Below, piece after piece: positions 8,685-17,213 of a stretch of 64,000 bases of DNA (positions within the stretch are counted from its first letter, which is position 1; every line of letters begins with the position of its first letter). Below the pieces are notes generated by a model. It made no database searches and was not told the origin of the DNA. It saw nothing but the letters and a program-made list of their open reading frames with translations. The stretch spans positions 310,001-374,000 of the forward strand of contig NZ_JAHEAG010000005.1 in the NCBI RefSeq assembly GCF_018596315.1, given 5' to 3'. This DNA comes from Bradyrhizobium sp. SRL28. GTDB lineage: Bacteria; Pseudomonadota; Alphaproteobacteria; Rhizobiales; Xanthobacteraceae. The translations under genes and the position numbers were made by a program.

Positions 8685-9437
8685 TTGCATTATCTGAGGT
8701 CTATACTTTTCGATACCGCCGTGGTGATCCTGACACTGCTCGTTGCGCTGTCGGTGCCGTTCATGGCGCTGTTCAACGCGAGCAGCGCGACGGTGCGCGC
8801 AGTGTCCCAGGTCTGGGCCAACGGCATCATGTTCCTGATGAAGTACGTGGTGGGGCTGGATTATCGCGTCGAGGGGCGCGAGCACGTTCCCGATGGAGCC
8901 TGCATCATAGCCTGCAATCATCAATCGCTCTGGGAGACCGCGGCGCTCTGCGTGATCTTCCCCGACGCCAGCATCGTCGCCAAGAAGGAGTTGAGGGAGC
9001 TGCCGCTCGTCGGCTGGTTTCTCGAGCGGTATCCGATGATCCTGGTTGACCGGTCGGCGGGCCGCCAGGCGCTGCGCCAGATGGTCGATGAGGCGAGGCG
9101 CGCGGTCGGCGAGGGGCGCAAGGTGCTCTTGTTTCCGCAAGGCACGCGCCAGGCGATCGACGAGCCTGTGAAGTTCCAGTCGGCCGGCATTTCCGCGCTG
9201 TACACGAACCTCGACGTTTCAGTGGTGCCGGCGGCGTGCAATTCCGGCCTGTTCTGGGACAAGAAGACCCTGATGATGCACTCCGGCACCATCACGCTGT
9301 CGTTCCTCCCGCCGATCGCGCCGGGCCTGCCGCGCAAGGAATTTCAGGAAAAGATGGAGCGGATGATTGCCGAAGAGGCGAGCCGGTTGCTGACGGTGAG
9401 TAAGGCGAAGGTTTCGCGTCGGCCCCTGACGCGATGA
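8685..9437 (+). CDS. plsC: 1-acyl-sn-glycerol-3-phosphate acyltransferase (PlsC family)
   Basis: 250 residues, best started at the TTG at 8685, which has GAGGGG eight bases upstream; longer frames run through the divergent hydrolase gene and are not credible. One N-terminal membrane helix (TAVVILTLLVALSVPFMALF) is followed by the acyltransferase motifs: NHQSLWE (the canonical H-x4-D has Glu here), FLERYPMILVDR, FPQGTRQ (motif III, Gln for the usual Glu) and VVPAACNSG. The family transfers a second acyl chain to lysophosphatidic acid at the inner membrane. The two conservative motif changes leave some doubt about the exact acceptor. No operon partner follows. Confidence 0.88.
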   Translation: MHYLRSILFDTAVVILTLLVALSVPFMALFNASSATVRAVSQVWANGIMFLMKYVVGLDYRVEGREHVPDGACIIACNHQSLWETAALCVIFPDASIVAKKELRELPLVGWFLERYPMILVDRSAGRQALRQMVDEARRAVGEGRKVLLFPQGTRQAIDEPVKFQSAGISALYTNLDVSVVPAACNSGLFWDKKTLMMHSGTITLSFLPPIAPGLPRKEFQEKMERMIAEEASRLLTVSKAKVSRRPLTR

Positions 9438-9482
9438 GACCATGTCGCCGCCGTATCGAAACGGCCGTCATCGAGAAAGCGT

Positions 9483-10082
9483 TCAATTCATACCGCCCTG
9501 GCCACCAGCACGGCGTGCGGCGATCCAGCCGGCCAGCGGCGCCAGGAAAGCCAGGCACCAGACGAACTGCGCAATTCGCGGGGCTATCAACGCCATGGTC
9601 GTGCCGAGGACGAACACGAACACCGGAAACAGCGCTGTCGCCATCGAATACGGATCGCTGCGGCCCCTGAGCGCAAGAACCCATAGCACCGCGTTCAGCA
9701 CGGCGATGATCGTGAGGTGAAACCCGTAGAGGACAGCCAGCACGTCATCGAGCCGGTAGGCGCCGTAGAGTCCGTTCGTCACGGGCAGGATGATGATCGA
9801 AAGCAGAAAAAACAGATTGAGAAACACCACGCCTCGGCCGCCTTCCGGAGCAACCGCGAGCCGGCGGTGATGGCTGAACCAGAACATGCCGGCGACGATG
9901 AAGCTGATCATCAGTGCGATGACCGGTTGCGCGTAGACGCGCATCAAGTCGTGCCAGCCGGGCGCCTGGGTGAAGCTGGAGGCCTTTGGCAGGTCATAGG
10001 CGAGCAGCGTCATGGCAACGCCAAAGATGGTGTTGCTCAGCATCTCCAGCCGGCGCATTTCGAAAAGACCGATTTGCGGCAT
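9483..10082 (-). CDS. TMEM175/DUF1211 family membrane protein, probable cation channel homologue
   Basis: 199 residues with about six hydrophobic segments. The N-terminus RRLEMLSNTIFGVAMTLLA aligns with the first helix of bacterial TMEM175 proteins, where the signature is R-x3-FSD-x6-TLL. Here FSD is replaced by LSN. Bacterial TMEM175 proteins are tetrameric, weakly potassium-selective channels. Whether this variant conducts is uncertain, because the altered motif holds the helix network together in the family. It is followed on the same strand by nothing obvious; upstream lies a hairpin and then the tRNA gene. Confidence 0.75.
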   Translation of the reverse strand: MPQIGLFEMRRLEMLSNTIFGVAMTLLAYDLPKASSFTQAPGWHDLMRVYAQPVIALMISFIVAGMFWFSHHRRLAVAPEGGRGVVFLNLFFLLSIIILPVTNGLYGAYRLDDVLAVLYGFHLTIIAVLNAVLWVLALRGRSDPYSMATALFPVFVFVLGTTMALIAPRIAQFVWCLAFLAPLAGWIAARRAGGQGGMN

Positions 10083-10148
10083 CTGCCCCCGTACGTCACC
10101 AGCCCGTCTTCGCTTTCGCTTCGCTCAAGCTACGCCGGGCACGCCTCA

Positions 10149-10194
10149 CCCTGACGGTCTCTAGCGTGGCTGCGCCACGCGTAGCCCGTCAGGG
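10149..10194. repeat. Palindromic hairpin between tRNA-Leu and the TMEM175-like gene
   Basis: An outer 9-bp stem (CCCTGACGG with CCGTCAGGG) encloses an inner CGTGG/CCACG stem. It lies just beyond the 3' end of the leftward tRNA-Leu gene and could end that transcript, although no T run follows. The flanks (GCTTCGCTTCGCTCAAGCTACG) resemble the dispersed repeat style seen elsewhere in the window. Confidence 0.5.
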
Positions 10195-10201
10195 CGAAGC
10201 G

Positions 10202-10288
10202 TGGTGCGGGCGGTGGGACTCGAACCCACACGACGTTGCCATCGAGGGATTTTAAGTCCCTTGCGTCTACCAGTTCCGCCACGTCCGC
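10202..10288 (-). tRNA. tRNA-Leu (UAA anticodon)
   Basis: The reverse strand folds into a class II tRNA. The acceptor arm is GCGGACG against CGCCCGC with one A-C mismatch, the D arm contains GGCGGAACTGGTAGACGC, and the anticodon stem AGGGA/TCCCT encloses the loop CTTAAAA with anticodon TAA. A long variable arm (CGATGGCAACGTCG) and the T arm GTGGGTTCGAGTCCCAC follow. The long variable arm and the TAA anticodon identify leucine. The CCA end is encoded. The 87 nt stated include CCA. Confidence 0.96.
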
Positions 10289-10475
10289 TTAGTCTTAGAA
10301 TATCAAATACTTAGCGCATTTTCCGGAGAAGTGGAATTGGGATACTCTCTGGCCAAAACGCTCCCCACCTTTAAGTGAGCGCGCCGCCAAAGCAAAGCCT
10401 CAATGCGGACACTTGGGGTGTTTACCTGCGGCGAGCTTTAGGCAATCTCAACATAATCCACTTAACGAAGGCCCG

Positions 10476-10916
10476 ATGTCCAACTCGCTGTCCTATCGCC
10501 GGTTATTCTCGCAGAGCCTTGCCGCGCTGGCGCTGGTTGCGCTCGGGGCCGGACTGTCCGGCTGCGCCGGGATCAGCGACACCATTTCTCCGGCCTTCGC
10601 CGACCCCGCCAAGTACGATCTCTACGATTGCAAGCAGCTCGAGACCGAGCGCAAGGGCCTTGCCACCCGCACCGCGGAAGTGCAGGGACTGATGAGGAAG
10701 GCCGAAACCGGCGTCGCCGGACCCGTGGTGGCGGAGATGGCCTACCGCAACGACTACATTGCGTTGCGCGGCCAGTCGAAGCTGGCCGAAGAAGCCTGGC
10801 AGAAGAACAGATGCCAGGAATCGAAACCGGAAGCCCGGCCGGCGCCGGTCCCGCCATCGATCGCGCCGGCGCCCGTTGCCAAGGACCGTTCGAAGAGCAG
10901 CCGGGCGGCAAATTAA
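10476..10916 (+). CDS. Small lipoprotein of unknown function
   Basis: 146 residues from ATG at 10476. The N-terminus has basic residues (SYRRLFSQ), a hydrophobic run and the lipobox LSGC, so Cys about 27 should be lipidated and the protein anchored in an envelope membrane. The mature part is helical and charged (YDCKQLETERKGLATRTAEV, then LAEEAWQKNRC) and ends in a Pro/Ala-rich tail. Similar lipoproteins are frequent in Bradyrhizobium but uncharacterised. It is convergent with the flavin monooxygenase gene; a palindromic repeat lies between their ends. Confidence 0.75.
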   Translation: MSNSLSYRRLFSQSLAALALVALGAGLSGCAGISDTISPAFADPAKYDLYDCKQLETERKGLATRTAEVQGLMRKAETGVAGPVVAEMAYRNDYIALRGQSKLAEEAWQKNRCQESKPEARPAPVPPSIAPAPVAKDRSKSSRAAN

Positions 10917-10922
10917 GCTGCG

Positions 10923-11033
10923 GTAGCCCGGATGAGCGGAGCGATATCCGGGGCGGTGGTGGCGTGGTCCCGGATCTCGCGGAGCCTGTCATCGGGCGCG
11001 CATTCGCGCGACCCGTTGGCTCATCCGGGCTAC
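10923..11033. repeat. Palindromic intergenic repeat (GTAGCCCGGATGAG type)
   Basis: The element begins GTAGCCCGGATGAGCGGAGC and ends with the inverted copy GCTCATCCGGGCTAC. It fills the space between two convergent genes and can form a long hairpin in either transcript, so it may serve as a bidirectional terminator. This sequence style differs from the CGTCATTGC elements in the window. Confidence 0.75.
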
Positions 11034-11045
11034 GAGGATTCCAGC

Positions 11046-12248
11046 CTACACCCGCCAGTCGTAGATCCAGTCCTGCCGCGCCAGCATCCGCTGTGGGCCC
11101 ATCGCCTTGATGGCGAGGTCGCGCGCCAGCGCTAGCGGTCCTGTGAGATGATAGATCCGTCCCTGTTGCCGCGCGGCGCGCTGCACCCGCAGCACGCGGC
11201 CGCGCCGCATCCGGCCATAGCGCTTCAGGGTTGCCGGGATGCCCGCGATATTGTCGCCCGGGCTTTCGCTCAAGCATTTGGCGAGCACGGCGGCGTCCTC
11301 GATCGCCATTCCAGCGCCTTGCGCGGCAAACGGCAGCATCGCATGCGCGGCATCGCCGAGCAGCGCGATCGCGCCATCAGTCCATTCGCCAATGCCGGGC
11401 AGCGTGAACAGCGCCCATCGCCGCCAGCCGTCGACGGCGCCGATCAGCATCCGCGCGGTGGCGGGCCAGCGCTGTGAGGCGAACGCGTTCTTGAGTTCGT
11501 TGGCATCGCCAGGTGTGCTCCAGCCGGGCCTGTTCCAGGTCCCCGGCACGATCGCCACCACGTTGATCTGCCGCGCCGCCGAGATCGGGTAGGCGACCAG
11601 ATGCGCGTCCGGACCCATCCAGAGCTGCACTCGCGGCGCAGTATACTCGCGCGGCAGCGTCGTGGCATCGAGGGTTCCGCGCCAGGCGATCAGGCCGGAA
11701 AATTGCGGCTGCACCTCTGGGAATAAATGGTTCCGCACCGCGGACCAGATGCCGTCGGCGCCGATCAGCGCTACCGCCAGTTCCTGTTGCCGCGCATCGC
11801 CGCGGCGCTGGACCACGGTCAGCCCCTTGGCGTGCGAGGTCGCGTCCTCGAACTGGCAGCCGAGCCGCAGGTCGATGTCCGGATGGTCGTTGACCTGGGC
11901 CGCCAGGGCGCCCTGCAGATCGGCGCGATGCATTACCCAATAGGGCGCGCCGGCGCGCAAGCTGGCCGCTTCGCCGAGCGGCAGGCGGGCGATCTCGCCG
12001 CCGGCGCGCGCGCTCATGATGTTGATGGCTTCGGGCGTCACGGCACGCGGCGAGAGCCGCGGCCGCAGGCCGAGATCGACCAGGATCCGGCTGGCGTTGG
12101 GCGAAAGCTGCAGGCCGGCGCCGGCTTGCTCCAACCGTTCGGCCTTTTCCAGAACGATGACGCGAAAGCCTTTCGCGGCGAGCGAAAGCGCTGCCGTCAG
12201 TCCCCCGATCCCGGCACCAGCAACGATGATGGTGCGTGCGGCAGCCAC
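11046..12248 (-). CDS. FAD-dependent monooxygenase (salicylate/3-hydroxybenzoate hydroxylase type)
   Basis: 400 residues, full length for group A flavin hydroxylases. The N-terminal Rossmann motif GAGIGGLTAALSLA (near 11-24) and the acidic end of beta-2 (VLEKAERLEQAGAGLQLSPN) bind FAD. The central DG motif is LIGADGIWSAVR, and the C-terminal FAD motif is LLGDAAHAMLPFAAQGAGMA. Family members insert one oxygen atom into aromatic rings using NAD(P)H. The substrate cannot be decided here; no ring-cleavage genes lie nearby. It starts seven bases after the zinc-finger gene stop, so the two form an operon. Confidence 0.88.
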   Translation of the reverse strand: MAAARTIIVAGAGIGGLTAALSLAAKGFRVIVLEKAERLEQAGAGLQLSPNASRILVDLGLRPRLSPRAVTPEAINIMSARAGGEIARLPLGEAASLRAGAPYWVMHRADLQGALAAQVNDHPDIDLRLGCQFEDATSHAKGLTVVQRRGDARQQELAVALIGADGIWSAVRNHLFPEVQPQFSGLIAWRGTLDATTLPREYTAPRVQLWMGPDAHLVAYPISAARQINVVAIVPGTWNRPGWSTPGDANELKNAFASQRWPATARMLIGAVDGWRRWALFTLPGIGEWTDGAIALLGDAAHAMLPFAAQGAGMAIEDAAVLAKCLSESPGDNIAGIPATLKRYGRMRRGRVLRVQRAARQQGRIYHLTGPLALARDLAIKAMGPQRMLARQDWIYDWRV

Positions 12249-12255
12249 CGAAAGG

Positions 12256-12501
12256 TCAGGCGACCTTGTCCTTCAGGACGCATTCCGGCGGGCGGGCCTC
12301 GCCCGCGGCGAGGTCGGAGGCAAAGCGGTACAGCGTCGAGCAATAGGGGCAGATGATCTCGTTGTCGTTGCCGAGGTCGAGAAAGACGTGCGGATGGTCG
12401 AACGGCGGGTTGGCGCCCACGCACATGAATTCCTGCGAGCCGATCTCGATTACCGAGACTCCGGCGTCGTTATGGAAATGCGGGACGACATGGTCGGACA
12501 T
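12256..12501 (-). CDS. Zinc-finger domain protein (zf-CHCC, NDUFS6-like)
   Basis: 81 residues from ATG at 12501. The motif FMCVGANPPFDHPHVFLDLG followed by ICPYCSTLYRF matches the CHCC zinc finger found in the mitochondrial complex I subunit NDUFS6 and its alphaproteobacterial relatives (C-x8/9-H, C-x2-C). Family members are thought to bind zinc and support complex I assembly in organelles; the bacterial role is less clear. It lies immediately upstream of, and probably in one mRNA with, the flavin monooxygenase. Confidence 0.85.
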   Translation of the reverse strand: MSDHVVPHFHNDAGVSVIEIGSQEFMCVGANPPFDHPHVFLDLGNDNEIICPYCSTLYRFASDLAAGEARPPECVLKDKVA

Positions 12502-12749
12502 CAGTTTCACCTTGGATAGCAACGATGGGCGCACGCAATCAACGCGACGCGGCAGCTTCGAAATGCCGCGCACCATAGTGGGGGGTGCCAATGATTCCTA
12601 GAGCAGATTCGGGAGGTCCCCACCGCTCATTTGCTCATGCAAATTCGACACAATATTGTCGTCGGAGAAAAGCCCTTCTTTCGTCGGGGCAGTTGTGTCT
12701 TAAAAACGGCACACCATCTTGTGAAAGACAAAACATTAGGCTTTTTTGG

Positions 12750-13904
12750 ATGAGGCGGTTGCGGCTCGGATCAGCGCTGGCAGGGGCGTTAGGGTGCATG
12801 GCGCTCAGCGTGGCGGTGTGCGCGGCGCTGTGGCCGCACGCCCGCGAGGCCGGTGCCATTCTAGCGGCGCAGGACGACCCCGCGGCGCTGTCCGATATCC
12901 ACATCAGTTCCGCCCTGCGGAGCAATCAGGGACTGGTCGCCGACCATATCGAGGCGGCGCTCGCGGCAGGTGATTCCGATCTTGCCAACAGCTTCGTCGA
13001 GCTCGCCCGCGACAAGGGCATTGCCGTCAGCGACGAACTGTCGAAGCGCGTCAGCGATGCTGTTACTGACGCGGGTTCGGCGTCGCATTTTGCCAAACGC
13101 TTTGCCACGGGTCTGGTGACCGGTAACGCCGACGACGTTGCAAGCCTCTCGGGCACCGTCGCCGGCGATCTCTTCGTGTACGGCGATATCAGGGACGTCG
13201 TGCGCGAGGGCAAACACCTCGCGACGGGCGATGATGTGGACCGGCTGGTGCTGGGCCTGGCGACGGTCGGGCTCGCGGTGACCGCTGCGACCTATGTGTC
13301 TGCCGGTGGCGTTGGCCCGGTGCGTGCCGGTCTCAGTATGGTGAAGGGAGCCCGCAAGGTCGGACGGCTGGGCGAGGGGCTGACACAATGGGCCGGACGC
13401 TCGGCGCGCGACGTCGTCGATGCACCGATGTTGCAGCAGGCGGTCGCAAAGGGCTCGGTGCTGCGGCCGGGCGAGACCATCAGCGCGATCAAGGCGGCGT
13501 TCCGCGCCGAGAAGGCCGGCGCGCTGGTGCGGCTGGCGAAAGACGTCGGACGCGTCGGCGAAAAGGCCGGCACGCGCGGGGCGCTCGATACGCTGCGCAT
13601 CGCGCAAGGGCCGAAGGACGTCGCGCGCGCCGCGCGGCTTGCCGAATCCAAGGGCGGCCAGACCCGCGCGATTCTGAAGGTGCTCGGCCGCGGCGCGCTG
13701 CTGCTCGCTGCCGGGACGTTCAATCTGACGATGTGGGTGTTCGGTGCGCTCTTGGCGCTGTTCGGTTTTCTGTCGTCGATCAAGGCGACCACCGAACGAG
13801 CCACCGAAGCGTGGCTGCGCCGCAAGAAGGCGCGGCGGTTGAGAAAGCAGGCGGCAGCCTTGCCGTCCGGCCCGGCTCTGGCGGGCGCTGTCGCGCAGGG
13901 CTAG
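12750..13904 (+). CDS. Membrane-associated protein of unknown function
   Basis: 384 residues from ATG at 12750. No strong ribosome site is visible, so the start is tentative. A signal anchor lies at the N-terminus (LGSALAGALGCMALSVAVCAALW), a hydrophobic Gly/Val-rich segment near residues 165-200, and a further pair of hydrophobic stretches near 315-345 (LLLAAGTFNLTMWVFGALLALFGFL). The C-terminus is strongly basic (RRKKARRLRKQ). The central region is rich in Ala, Lys and Arg and probably helical. I do not recognise the family. It stands alone, 43 bases before the alpha/beta hydrolase gene on the same strand, so the two may be co-transcribed. Confidence 0.7.
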   Translation: MRRLRLGSALAGALGCMALSVAVCAALWPHAREAGAILAAQDDPAALSDIHISSALRSNQGLVADHIEAALAAGDSDLANSFVELARDKGIAVSDELSKRVSDAVTDAGSASHFAKRFATGLVTGNADDVASLSGTVAGDLFVYGDIRDVVREGKHLATGDDVDRLVLGLATVGLAVTAATYVSAGGVGPVRAGLSMVKGARKVGRLGEGLTQWAGRSARDVVDAPMLQQAVAKGSVLRPGETISAIKAAFRAEKAGALVRLAKDVGRVGEKAGTRGALDTLRIAQGPKDVARAARLAESKGGQTRAILKVLGRGALLLAAGTFNLTMWVFGALLALFGFLSSIKATTERATEAWLRRKKARRLRKQAAALPSGPALAGAVAQG

Positions 13905-13946
13905 ACTTGCAGTCATTGCAAGGTCGCCCATTCCGATCCCCAAAAA

Positions 13947-14711
13947 ATGGAACTGATGATGCCGAGTTTTCACAACGGCGCTGTCGAAATTGCCTATCTC
14001 GACGAAGGCGAGGGTGATCCGATCGTTCTCGTGCACGGCTTCGCCTCCAGCAAGAACGTCAACTGGGTCTATCCGACCTGGGTTTCCGACTTAAGGAAAG
14101 ACGGCCGCCGCGTGATCGCGCTCGACAACCGCGGCCACGGCGATTCCGAAAAGCTTTACGATTCCGCTGATTACGAAATTGCGATCATGGCAGGTGACGT
14201 CATCGCGCTGCTGGATCATCTTCGAATCGAGCGCGCCGACATCATGGGCTATTCGCTGGGATCGCGCATGACGGCGATATTGGCGCGCGAGCAGCCGCAG
14301 CGGCTGCGCTCGGCGATCCTCGGCGGCATCGGGATCGGGTTGATCGCGGGCGGCGGCCCCGGCGAGAACGTGGCCACAGCGCTGGAAGCGCCGTCGCTGG
14401 AGGACGTCACCGACCCGGTCGGACGGACGTTTCGCGCCTTTGCCGATCAGACCCGCTCCGACCGCCGCGCGCTTGCCGCCTGCCTGCGCGGTTCGCGGCG
14501 GCTGATGACATCGGAAGAAGCCGCCGGGATCGGCGTGCCGGTCCTGATCGCGGTCGGCACCAAGGACGAGATCGCTGGCTCAGCCGCGGCGCTCGGGAAA
14601 ATCATTCCGGGTGCCGAGGTGCTCGACATTCCGAACCGTGATCACATGCGCGCGGTCGGCGACAAGGTCTACAAGAATGGTGTCACCGACTTCCTGTCGC
14701 GCCGGCAATGA
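13947..14711 (+). CDS. Alpha/beta hydrolase
   Basis: 254 residues. The oxyanion region reads IVLVHGFASSKNVNW (near residue 27). RVIALDNRGHGDSEK follows, and the nucleophile elbow is GYSLGSRM with Ser near 97. The acid probably lies in VLIAVGTKDEIAG and the His in IPNRDHMRAVGD. A Ser-type nucleophile suggests an esterase, thioesterase or C-C hydrolase. The substrate is unknown. The start could also be the second Met of MELMMPSF. It is preceded by the unknown membrane protein gene on the same strand. Confidence 0.85.
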   Translation: MELMMPSFHNGAVEIAYLDEGEGDPIVLVHGFASSKNVNWVYPTWVSDLRKDGRRVIALDNRGHGDSEKLYDSADYEIAIMAGDVIALLDHLRIERADIMGYSLGSRMTAILAREQPQRLRSAILGGIGIGLIAGGGPGENVATALEAPSLEDVTDPVGRTFRAFADQTRSDRRALAACLRGSRRLMTSEEAAGIGVPVLIAVGTKDEIAGSAAALGKIIPGAEVLDIPNRDHMRAVGDKVYKNGVTDFLSRRQ

Positions 14712-14994
14712 GCGATCACGAGGTCAGCAACATCAATGGGATGGCGATGGCGATGGCGGCTGAGCGCTGATGTGGTTGCCCCCCATTTTCGGCTGGCATG
14801 CCGGGAACGGCCGGGCAGCCGAAATTCACCGATAGTCGGAGGCTACCCGACTTGATTTCCGCAAAATCCAGACCACCTTGAATTGACCCCGAATGGCGTT
14901 TGGCAGCGGTTTACTTTGCCGAAGCCTGCCCGGGACAGCCGTCCGCCCGCCGTGCTATCATATCGGCCAACCAAGCGAATTTGCGAGAGCCACC

Positions 14995-15825
14995 ATGGCA
15001 GTAGTGCATCAGGTCAATCCGCAGGGTTCGAAGCTCGCCGCACTCGATCCGATCTGGGACCGCGTCCGGGGCGAGGCGGAGGACATCGTGCGCCGCGAGC
15101 CCGAGCTCGCGTCCTTCATCTATTCGACCGTGCTGCATCACGAGCGCCTCGAAGAATCGGTGGTGCATCGTCTCGCCGAGCGGCTCGATCATTCGGCGCT
15201 CTCGGGCGATTTGATCCGCCAGACCTATGACGAGGCGCTGCGCGACGAACCCGATCTCGGCAATGCGTTCCGCGCCGACCTGGTCGCGGTCTATGATCGC
15301 GATCCCGCAACCTCGCGCTTCATCGATCCGTTGCTCTACTTCAAGGGCTTTCACGCGCTGCAGACCCATCGCCTGGCGCACTGGCTCTATCAAAAGGGCC
15401 GCAAGGATTTCGCCTACTATCTGCAGAGCCGGTCGTCAGCGGTGTTTCAGACCGACATCAACCCCGCCGCCAAAATCGGCCGCGGCATTTTCCTCGATCA
15501 CGCGACCGGCTTCGTCTGCGGCGAGACCGCCGTGATCGACGACGACGTTTCGATCCTGCACGGCGTCACGCTGGGCGGCACCGGCAAGGAGAACGAGGAT
15601 CGTCATCCGAAGATCAGGCGCGGCGTGTTGATCGGGGCGGGCGCAAAGATTCTCGGCAATATCGAGATCGGCCATTGCGCGCGCATCGCCGCGGGCTCTG
15701 TGGTGGTCAAGCCGGTGCCACACAACGTCACGGTGGCCGGCGTTCCCGCCAAGATCGTCGGCGAAGCCGGCTGTGCGGAGCCTTCGCGCACCATGGATCA
15801 GATGCTCGGAGCCATCGGGCTTTGA
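14995..15825 (+). CDS. cysE: Serine O-acetyltransferase
   Basis: 276 residues from ATG at 14995. The N-terminal helical SATase domain (WDRVRGEAEDIVRREPELAS onward) is followed by the left-handed beta-helix domain from about residue 155, with GIFLDHATGFVCGETAVI and HGVTLGGTGKENEDRHPKI, and the C-terminal GSVVVKPVPHNVTVAGVPAK. The Asp-His of FLDHATG and the His of DRHPK are the known catalytic and substrate residues of CysE. It converts L-serine and acetyl-CoA to O-acetylserine, the first step of cysteine synthesis in the cytoplasm. The short DUF3126 gene follows at 15933, as often seen in alphaproteobacteria. The 283-bp region upstream holds no gene. Confidence 0.95.
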   Translation: MAVVHQVNPQGSKLAALDPIWDRVRGEAEDIVRREPELASFIYSTVLHHERLEESVVHRLAERLDHSALSGDLIRQTYDEALRDEPDLGNAFRADLVAVYDRDPATSRFIDPLLYFKGFHALQTHRLAHWLYQKGRKDFAYYLQSRSSAVFQTDINPAAKIGRGIFLDHATGFVCGETAVIDDDVSILHGVTLGGTGKENEDRHPKIRRGVLIGAGAKILGNIEIGHCARIAAGSVVVKPVPHNVTVAGVPAKIVGEAGCAEPSRTMDQMLGAIGL

Positions 15826-15932
15826 TTTTCCACACTTTCTGGCAGCCGTATTTGTGAAGTTACGGCTGGCGGTCTGCGCCGTCTCGTCCTAAAACCTCCC
15901 CGGAAATTTAGAAAATCCGATTGGAGACCGCC

Positions 15933-16151
15933 GTGGACGTTCAGGAAGTCAGGAAGCTCGACGCCTATCTCAAGCGCGTATTCGGCAATCCCAAGATCCG
16001 TGTCGTGCCGCGGCCGAAAAAGGACGACTCCGCCGAAGTCTATATCGGCGAGGAGTTCATCGGCGTGCTGTTCGTCGATGACGAAGACGACGATCGCTCG
16101 TTCCAGTTTCAGATGGCGATCCTCGAGGAAGATCTGGCCGACGTCGGCTGA
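15933..16151 (+). CDS. DUF3126 family protein
   Basis: 72 residues from a GTG with GGAG seven bases upstream; a TTG twelve bases earlier overlaps that site and is less likely. The sequence EVRKLDAYLKRVFGNPKIR, VVPRPKKDDSAEVYIGEEF and FVDDEDDDRSFQFQMAIL is characteristic of DUF3126, a short, acidic family nearly confined to alphaproteobacteria and often found after cysE. Its function is unknown. It is probably in one transcription unit with cysE, 107 bases upstream. A palindromic repeat follows. Confidence 0.88.
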   Translation: MDVQEVRKLDAYLKRVFGNPKIRVVPRPKKDDSAEVYIGEEFIGVLFVDDEDDDRSFQFQMAILEEDLADVG

Positions 16152-16175
16152 GGCGCGCAGCCCGACCGCAACGCC

Positions 16176-16268
16176 GTAGGGTGGGCAAAGCGCAGCGTGC
16201 CCACCATTTCGAAGCGCGATCGGTGATAGATGGTGGGCACGTCGCTAACGCTCCTTTGCCCACCCTAC
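16176..16268. repeat. Palindromic intergenic repeat (GTAGGGTGGGCAAAG type)
   Basis: The element begins GTAGGGTGGGCAAAGCGCAG and ends CTTTGCCCACCCTAC, with inner GTGCCCACC/GGTGGGCAC arms. It can fold into a long hairpin and lies between the convergent DUF3126 gene and the leftward unknown gene, where it may end transcription from both sides. Confidence 0.78.
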
Positions 16269-16278
16269 GAGTCCGTCG

Positions 16279-17031
16279 CTAGCCCTTCGGCCCGCGCATC
16301 TGCGCCGTCAGGCGATCCATCGCATTCGCAACGTCGCGCCATTGCGACAGCCAGCTCCGCGGAAAGCGAAACGTCAGGTCGGCGCCGTCGACGCGGCGCT
16401 CGCTCAGGCACATGCCGGGCGTCTGACCGTCGCGCGAGCAGCGTGCGTTGAGGCCCGGCGTCGTTGCGGAGAACAGGTCTTCATTAGCGTAGGGCGAGCC
16501 GTCGCGAAACATACGCATCGTCAATCCGTCTTCCACCAGCGTTGCGGCCTGCGCGAGATAGCGCGGATAGATCGTGCGGACCCGCGCGTCGGGCGCCAGC
16601 GTGTCGTGGTGGGCCGATATCGACAGGAAGATCCGGTCGATCGGCTGTACCTTCTCCTCGATCGTATCGGCGCTGACGTGCTTCGGCGCATCCGGCGGTT
16701 CCAGCGACGGGAAGACGAAACTCAGATCGACCCGCTCCTGCGGGCCGGAGTGGCGCTGGATCTTGCGGCGGATCGCCGCCGTCGGCACGTTGAAGAGCGT
16801 GGCGCCGACGCTGACCGGTAACCGATCGGGGGCGCCGGCAGGCCGTGCCACCCAGGTCGGCCACAGCAAATAGGCAACCAGCGCAACGGCGCACGCGGTG
16901 ATGGTTACCGCGATCATGATCAGGATCATGTGCGAGCGCGGGTCCCTGCGGGTGTCGCGGGCGAGGTGCTGGGCCGTCGAAAGCAGGGTCATGAACGAAG
17001 CATCAGTGGAGGAGGGAACCAAGCGAATCAT
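16279..17031 (-). CDS. Single-pass membrane protein of unknown function
   Basis: 250 residues. An N-terminal cytoplasmic segment is followed by one membrane helix (MILIMIAVTITACAVALVAY, about residues 35-55) and a roughly 190-residue outside domain with conserved-looking stretches such as LFNVPTAAIRRKIQRH, RIFLSISAHHDTL and ERVDLSFVFPSL. The start at 17031 or at a Met 13 codons later are both possible. I do not recognise the domain. The protein is probably inner-membrane anchored with a periplasmic domain. It stands alone between a repeat and a divergent small membrane protein gene. Confidence 0.7.
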   Translation of the reverse strand: MIRLVPSSTDASFMTLLSTAQHLARDTRRDPRSHMILIMIAVTITACAVALVAYLLWPTWVARPAGAPDRLPVSVGATLFNVPTAAIRRKIQRHSGPQERVDLSFVFPSLEPPDAPKHVSADTIEEKVQPIDRIFLSISAHHDTLAPDARVRTIYPRYLAQAATLVEDGLTMRMFRDGSPYANEDLFSATTPGLNARCSRDGQTPGMCLSERRVDGADLTFRFPRSWLSQWRDVANAMDRLTAQMRGPKG

Positions 17032-17213
17032 CTTCGCGAATATGCCATGAGGAGCGTAATTTCCTCATGATTTCGCGGGGTTTCCGGCCGCGCCAGCCAT
17101 GCGCAAACGAGGTCCCGGCGGGGCGTTGTTAACCTTTCCTTAAGGATGCTGTGGCGGCCGCCGTCCAATTTTGCGAAAGCAGGGCGCGGTTTTTCGGTCA
17201 AGGGGAAGTTGTC

